Assembly (NCBI GenBank): GCA_044361535.1
Contig: JBIKIQ010000006.1
Span: 62,001-126,000 of the forward strand
From: UBA952 sp044361535
Lineage (GTDB): Bacteria > Bacteroidota > Bacteroidia > Flavobacteriales_D > Crocinitomicaceae
Direction of reading: 5' to 3'
DNA length: 64,000 bases
The position numbers and the translations under genes are program-made. Position 1 is the stretch's first letter. Each line of letters begins with the position of its first letter. Of the stretch, positions 17,160 through 26,100 are shown piece after piece. The notes beneath the pieces are model-generated. The model worked only from the letters and a program-made list of their open reading frames with translations. It searched no databases and was not told the origin of the DNA.

Positions 17160-20100
17160 ATGAAGTTGAGGTTTCTGATTTTACTTGTGGCGGTAATTTT
17201 GAAAAGCAGTGCTGTTTTCTCTCAAAACGCTAACTTTAGCGCAGCAGATTCAAGTCAATGTTCTGGAACCTTATTTACCCTCATAGCTTTAAACAGCTCT
17301 TACCCATCATCTAGTTATTCATGGCAAATTACCAATCCGAGTAATGTAACAACAACGTATTCAGGTAACGATACAATATTTGTTGTTCTTACTACACCTG
17401 GGCTCTATGACGTTCGCCTTACGGTAACAAATGGAACAATAGCAACGGTTTTAAACTTAGATTTTTTACAGGTTTTTTCAAAACCAACCATCGGTTTTAC
17501 TGCAAATAGCGTGTCAACGGCACTAACGGGTTGTTCTCCATTTTTAGTCAATTTTAATGGCTCTACATCTTCTCCTGGAAGTGGTGCTTCCTACTCAACT
17601 GTAAGCTTTGATTATGGGGATGGAAATTTAACGAACGTTTCAAATTTTGCGACTAATCAAACGTTTTCTCACACCTATTTAAACTCTTCTTCCGCTAATG
17701 TAACCTATAAACCAAAGGTAAATATTTTAAACTCATCTGGTTGTTTTGATACTTTAACCTTACCTTCAATAACCGTAAAACCATCTCCTACGTTAAGTAG
17801 CCCGATAAATCCAAACTCAATTTGTAGTGGATCTACTTTTAATTATATACCAACGAGCACAACAGCAGGATGTACTTTCACTTGGTCGCGCGCTGCAAAC
17901 CCAGCTATTCAACAAGCTGCTGCTAGTGGAACTTATCCGCCATCTTTTTCAGAAACGCTTACCCTTACCCCTCCTGGATCCTCAAACGCTTCCGTAACTT
18001 ATGTTGTTACAACAACAGCACCCGCTCCAAATAGCTGTTCTACTCAACAAAATGTGTTGGTAACCGTTAAGGCATTACCCACTGTATCAATCACACCATC
18101 CACATTAACAATTTGTAGCGGACAAACGGGTACCTTAACTGCAACGGGTACTCCTAGCGGTGGAACTTTTGCTTGGTCTAATAGCTTGGGAAGTGGAGCA
18201 ACAGCATCTATATCTTCTGCTGGAACATATTCGGTGACATATTCTAACAATGGTTGTGCTGGTTCACCATCATCAGCCACTGTTACGGTATCATCTCCCC
18301 CAACCGTTGCATTATCTGTTTCTGAAACATCCGGAACTACAAATAATGATGGTACAATTTGTTCAGGGGCAGTGGCAACAATTACAGCAACACCCTCTGC
18401 AGGTGGAGGCACCTACTCTTGGTCTCCTGTAACCTCTTTATTTACCAATGCTGCCTGCACCGCTCCTTACGTTGCCGGCACATCTGTTTCAATAGTTTAT
18501 GCCAAACCTAATTCAACAATAACCTATTCCCTTACCTATACTTTGGGATGTGCAAGTGCCCCTGTTTCTGCTGTTGTTACGGTCGTAAATGGTCCAACGA
18601 ATAACTATTCAGCTTCTGTTGTTAACGCTTGTAGTGCGCCAGTCAACACGAACTTCACGTCAACATCTACCGCTCCAAGTGGTAGTACAATAACCAATAC
18701 AGCTTGGACATTTACAGGAGGGACACCGAATAGCGGGACCGGTATTGGACCAATTTCAGTGACTTATTCTGCTGCGAATCAAAGTTATGGTATAACCTTA
18801 ACAACTACGGCAAGTAATGGTTGTTCAACTGCCTCAACTTATACAAATGCGATTACAATTGGAAATGGCTCAGCGCCTTCCTCAACTTTTTCCGTAACTC
18901 CCTCTACTTCAATTTGTGTTGGAACCTCACTAACATTTACGTACACAGGCAGTGGAGCAGACTCTATACGATGGGACCTTGGAAATGGAGCTGTGATCTG
19001 GAGAGCTGAAAACGTTCCCTTAGCATATACCTATACTACTCCTGGAACCTACACAGTTTCAATGACTCCATACACGGTAGTTGGAAATCAATTAGGATGT
19101 TCAGGATCTGTTTCTACTCAAATAATAACAGTTAAAGGTCCAAAAGCCTCTTTTTCAACATCGACAATTAATTGCTCAAACCAATTTACAAGAACATTTA
19201 CAAATACTACTACCGGCACAACAGGGCTAACAACATATGCATGGTCTTTCCCTAGTGGCTCACCTGCAACAGCTAATACTTTTGGGCCACAAACAGTTAC
19301 TTGGGCTTCACAAGGAACATATACCGTAACATTAACAGCTTCAGACCCATCAACTGGTTGTCCTCCAAGTTCAATTACGGCAACCGTAAATGTAAATAGT
19401 AATAGCGGTGCAAACTTTCAAGCATACAATAACAATACATCATCAAGGGTAGTAACCACAAGTGTTTGTCTTGGGTCATCACTATATTTCTATAACGAAA
19501 CACCTACGCCTCAATATGTTGTTCAGAGTGCTGATAATATTAGAACACAATGGGATTTCAACACCAACAACGGAGTGGTTTCGATGCCCGCCGTGATTCC
19601 AAATGAATTAAAGGGACCCATAGAAATAAATATATTTAGTTCAACAGCAAACCTTACCGGTCTCTCATACACTCCTGGTCAGTACGGAATTGGGATGATA
19701 AATCAAGACAACAACGGATGTAGAGATACTATTATTAAACCAAATTATATAACAGTTCATGGTATTGTACCAAATTTAAATATTGCTGATACATTGTGTG
19801 TTGGACAGGCTGTTTCTCCTATTGATAATTCAACTGCACCCATGTCTTCTATCGCATCTCGAACATGGAATTGGGGAGATGGAACCGCAAATACTACAGG
19901 TAATAATGCCTCACCCTCTCATACATACGCCAATCCAGGCACCTACACAATTACATTGACTATTACGGATAATTCTGGTCTTGTGCCAGCGTGTTCCACT
20001 GTAATTACAAAACAAGTTTTAGTTCAAAAACCTACGGCAAGTTTTACCGTTAATAGAAATTATGTGTGTAATAATCAATCTGTTGTAGTTTCAAATAACT

Positions 20101-23100
20101 CAACTGGATTTGGATTAACTAATTACAACTGGTCAGCCACAAACTCTACCCCTGCTACTGGTACAGGATCTGCTTTCGGAACTTTTACTTTCAACAACCA
20201 AGGAAGCCAAACTATAACCTTATCTGTAACCGATTATTTAGGTTGTGTTGACGATACAATTATTCCAATTTCTGTATTTGATGTGGTTGCTTTTGCTACC
20301 CCATCCACAACAAGTTTTAGTTGCTTTGCTGGGACAAATGGAAACCCTAATGTAGTTTCATTTACGAATCTATCTACAAATAACGTTAATAATACCTCCG
20401 CTGTTTGGAACTTTGGGAATGGTCAATCTTCAACTGTTTGGCAGCCATCGGTAACATATACCGCTGCGGGAACTTACAATGTAACGTTGACAGTAAGTTC
20501 ACTCACGGGGTGTCAAAGTACAACAAATGTTGGAACGATCACAGTTGGGGGTCCATCCGCTACGATTGATGTCGTTAATGCAAATTTGACAGGGTGTTCA
20601 TGCTACAACGTTAATGTTAATACATCAACCTCAGGAACAACCTCTTCTATTCTCTATTTCGGAACCACTGGTGAGGCTGGTCTTTCTGTAAGTAGTGCAC
20701 CGCAAACAAATTCAAATTCATATTGCAATACGAGCAACTCACCACAAACATTTACCCCATATATTTTCATAAGCAACGGAAGTTGTTTTGGCCCAATTTA
20801 TTCAACGGAGACAATTACTGTAAATCCAGTTCCCAATATTCCAACAATAACAGTGACTGCACCTACATGCTCATCCAATGGAACGGCAACAATATCGAAC
20901 TATGTTAGTACTCAAATATATACATTCTCCCCTGCAGGCCCAACAGTTGGGGCGGGAGGAATAATTTCTGGGCTTACTGCAGGTACAAACTACACTGTTA
21001 CATCCGGAAATGGACTATGCACATCATCAGTCAGTGCTATTTTCAGTGTTTCACAGCAATTAATTACACCTGCAACACCAACCGTTACAACTGCTGCAGC
21101 TACGTGTTCATCATCCGGAACTGCAACCATTTCAAATTACATTTCATCACAAAGTTATGTCTTCAATCCAACGGGACCGACAGTTGGAGCTGGGGGTGTA
21201 ATTAGTTCCATAACGCCTGGAACAAGCTACACTGTTACTACTAATAATGGTTCTTGTACATCTGCTGCAAGCACCCCTTTTTCAACTGCTACCCAATTAA
21301 CCACACCGCCAATTCCTTCAATCAATACAACAGCTGCAACATGTTCGGGAAATGGAACGGCTACTATTTCAAATTACAGTAGTTCATTAACCTATACATT
21401 TACTCCAACTGGTCCTACAGTTGGTGCGGGAGGGGCTATTAATAGCTTGACAGCAGGAACAAATTATACAGTTACTTCAAGTAATACAAATTGTACTTCT
21501 GCGCAAAGCTTATCATTCAATGTTTCAACACAGCTATCTACTCCTACTACTCCAATAATTACAACAACAGCGGCATCGTGCTCTGCAGCAGGAACTGCCA
21601 CCATTTCAAATTATGTTGGTTCACAAACCTATACATTCACACCGAATGGGCCTTCAGTAAATGTTAGTGGAGTAATAACTGGAATGACTGCAGGGACAAA
21701 TTATACTGTAACTGCTGGAAATGGTAGCTGTACATCAGCATCAAGCACACCATTTTCTATTGCTGCCCAATTAACCACTCCTGCATCCCCATCAGTAAAT
21801 ACAACTGCGGCTTCTTGCTCAGCAGCTGGCACAGCTACTGTTTCAAATTACATAGCATCGCAATCATACACATTTATACCTGCTGGGCCTTCAGTTGGTG
21901 CCGGTGGATTAATTAGCGGTCTTACTGCAGGAACAACATATGCTGTAACAACAGGAAATGGATTATGTACATCTGCAGCAACTAACTTTTCTACTAATCC
22001 AGTTTTGGGGGCGCCTACAACACCTACAATTTCAACAACATCACCCACGTGTTCAACTTCAGGCACTGCATCAATTTCAAATTATATTGTTACGCAGACA
22101 TATACATTTACACCTACAGGACCGACAGTTGGAGCCGGTGGTGTAATTAGTTTAATGACAACTGGAACAAGTTATACTCTAACTGCATCAAACGGTTCTT
22201 GTACATCTTCAGCAAGTGCAACGTTTTCTATTTCAGCACAATTAACAACTCCAGTAATTCCAACAATTTCTACAACAGCAGCTTCTTGTACTAGCAATGG
22301 AACGGCTACTATAAGTAATTATATTTCAACCCAAACATATACATTTAATCCATCAGGACCTACAGTTGGAGCGGGTGGTATTTTAGCAAATTTGTTGCCT
22401 AGTACAAATTACACAGTTACAACGAGCAACTCAAATTGTACATCTGGTTCAAGTGCCATATTTAACATTAATCAACAACTAACAGTTCCTGTAACACCCG
22501 CTATTTCAACAACAGCTTCCACCTGTTCGTCTGTGGGTTCAGCAACAATCACAAATTTTATCGCTTCACAAACTTATACATTTAATCCAGTCGGACCATC
22601 AGTAAGTGCTGGTGGTATAATTAACTCCTTAACATCGGGGTTAAATTATACGGTTACCACTAATAATGGATCTTGTAGTTCATCTGCAAGTAGCTCATTC
22701 TCAATTGCAGCACAATTAATAACGCCACCTGTGCCTGTAATTTCTACAACGGCACCAACCTGTTCTGCTAACGGAACTGCAACGATTAGCAATTACATTT
22801 CAACTCAAACATATGCGTTTAATCCAGCAGGGCCAAGCGTTGGTGTTGGGGGTGTATTATCGGGAATATCTTTTGGCACGAACTATACTGTTACTACAAA
22901 TAATGGTTCATGTACTTCAAATAACAGTAATAATTTTAGTGTTTCTGGGCAGTTTTCATCTCCATCGATTACAGGAACCAATTCACTTTGTGTAAATTTA
23001 ACCACTACATTGGCTGGTTCAGGAACTCCTGCGGCATCAAATCCTTGGACTTCTATTCATCCATTATTGGCAACTGTTAATTCTAGTGGCGTTGTAACTG

Positions 23101-26100
23101 GGATTTCAGCAGGAAATGCTACCATTCAATATACTGATAATAATGGTTGTACTGCTCAAACTACTATTTTAATAAATCCAGCAAATCAAATATCAATTGG
23201 CAATGATATCATCGTTTGTTCAACCACATCTTCAACAGCGCTTTCTGCGACAATTTCAGGTTTAGCTACTACTGTTTCATGGTCTGGAGGAAATAATAAT
23301 TTCTCGCCAAATCAAGGTTTAAATACCACTTATTCTTTTGGTTCTGCACCATCACCATACTACATTTATGGTCAAACTGTAGATCCTACAAATACTTGTC
23401 CACCAGCCACAGATTCACTTCTTGTAACAATTAATCCTGTTCCAATTGTCAACGCTGGTCCTGATCAGGTTTTATGTTCAAACGACACACTTTCTCTAAG
23501 TGGTACTCTTGGCGGTTCTGCTACGAGTGGTACATGGACTTCAAATGGCAATGGTTCAGAAGAATTTTTACCAAACAATACGACGTTAAACGGGTTATTT
23601 GTTCCTAATCAAACAGGTTTCTTCCAAATTACCTTAACTTCAAATGACCCAGATGGAAATGGGCCTTGTATCGCAGCAAGCGATAACTTTAATATTACCA
23701 TTGATAATGCCCCAACAGTTAACGCAGGAATAGACTTTGTATCTTGCTCTAATGTTTCAGTTTCATTGAGTGCTACTTTTAGCGGAGGGGCCTCTTCAGT
23801 TACTTGGTCTGGTTTAGGTACCTTTACCACTCCATCAAACACCTCCACATCATTTACTCCCACATCTTACGCAACACCTTCAACCATAACCGTTACAACT
23901 GATGACCCCGCTGGTCCATGTTTGGCCGCTAGTGATCAAGTAATTGTTATCTATTCAATGCCAGCAACAGCAAATGCTGGAGCTGATCAAACTATTTGTC
24001 AAGGATCGAGCGTGACATTAAATGGAGGTTTTGGCGGTTCTGCTACAAGTGCAATATGGTCAACAGCACTTGGGACTCCTGCAGGAACCTTCTCAAATGT
24101 TAACACAATGACCTCAACATGGACGCCTCCTTCTAATTTTTCAGGAACGGCTAAATTAGTATTAACAACAAACGATCCTGCCGGACCATGTGGAGCTATT
24201 ACAGATACTGTAAACATAATCGTTACTCCATTACCATCAATTATTTTACCTTTAACTTCCGTTTGTTCTGGCCAGTCATTAAACGTTATACTTCCAAATA
24301 CTCCAAATTATTCGTATAATTGGATAGCAACTAACAATTCCAATACGACAGGGGAAAGTCTAACAAGTCAAAACTCAAGTTTAATAACTGATGTGATTCA
24401 GAACAATTCTAATCCATTATCGGATCAAATTGTAACATATAATTTAACAATTACTGATAATATTACGACATGTATAAACTCGAATTTTACTTTTTCAGTT
24501 ACTGTATATCCAACTCCAATAGCTAATACGGTAAACAACCAGGTTGTATGTTTTGGGTCAAACACATCTATTGTTTCACTAACTGGAGGTCCAAATGGGA
24601 CACAATTTAATTGGATCAATCTGGATCAACCTTTAATTCCTAGTTTAATTAGTGGATTCAATTCTATACCCTCGTCATCTGTCGTTCCAGGGGCTACAGC
24701 CGACACTGCCCACATACAAATTACTCCGTCATATAACGGTTGTAATGGTAATCCTATCATACACAATATAGTTGTTTTACCTCAATTGGCGGTAACATCA
24801 ATTGCTAATGATACCTTATGCAGTGGAGAACTATACAATGGGGTTGTTTTTACAGGTAATGCTCCGGGAATGTCTTTTACATGGAGTCATACAAATACAT
24901 CACTTGCTGATAATCCTCTTGATTTTCCAGGAGGTCCTAATGCAGGAAATATTAATCCATTTATAACAGAACCAAACATTACAGTATTAACAGCGCCTTT
25001 TATTGATTCATCAACCATTACTGTTACTCCATCCTTTGCCGGTTGTACAAATGGAATAGCCGCTACGTTCAAGCTTTTTGTAAAACTAACCCCTAATGCC
25101 GTTGTAAATCCTGCTTCACAAACAGTTTGCGCCGGTCAATCAACACAATTAGTTGATTTTACTGGAAATTTAGATGGTGTGACTGGTTTAGTATATAATT
25201 GGTCTCACAGCAATACATCAATAGGAATTGGCACACCTGGATTTAATGATATTCCGCCATTTACAGGAACTAACAATACCAATATTGCTCAAACGTCCAA
25301 CTTCAACGTTTATCCATCTTATAATGGCTGTGTTGGAGATACAACTTCATTTTCAATAACTGTTAGCCCAAGACCCGTTATTAATCCTACGCCTGATCAA
25401 AATATTTGTGGCAACACAGCCATATCTGCAGTCAACTTTGCCTCTTCAAATGGTATAAGCGGATCAACATTCTGTTGGACAAATACACAACCAATAATCG
25501 GTTTAGCCGCTGCTGATTGTGGAAATATACTTTCGGTTGTTACACCAGACTCCATCCTTCCTATCATTGATGCTGAAATTGTAGTAACCCCAACATTCAA
25601 TGGTTGTGATGGAATTACGGATACATTTCACATCATCGTACACCCTGTTCCAACTGTCAATCCAACTTCAGATCAAGGTGGATGCGCTGGAACAAGCACA
25701 TCAGCAGTAACTTTTTCTGGAAGTCATGCTAATTCTGTCTATGATTGGACAAATACAAACGGATTAGCTATTGGTCTTTCTGGGCCTGGATTGAATACCG
25801 TACCTAGTTTCATATTGGCAGGTATTTCAAACACTACAGTTACTTCTACATTTTCTGTTACACCTTCGTTAACCACAACATACAATGGAACAACCTTAAC
25901 TTGTGGAGGAATCCCAGATTTATTTACAATACAGGCTGTTGATCCAATACCAGATGTTTACCCTACTGCAGATTTAACCTATTGTGCTGGTGATTCATTA
26001 GATTTCATATTATTTAGTGGTACTTTTTCAAATCCAACTATTGATTATGAATGGAGCAATAACAATATTGGCACTGGAATTCCAACTTCTGGTGTTGATA

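Noticed and set aside
18044..18412. Minus-strand open frame of 122 codons inside the giant adhesin gene
   Set aside because: It lies opposite a repetitive Thr/Ser-rich coding region, has no promoter or start context and resembles no family; a shadow of biased codon use.
20865..22965. Regular 237-base periodicity that could suggest a CRISPR or satellite array
   Set aside because: The period is an exact multiple of three, the frame is open throughout, and it encodes nine related protein modules inside a secreted protein. Units are too long and divergent for CRISPR.
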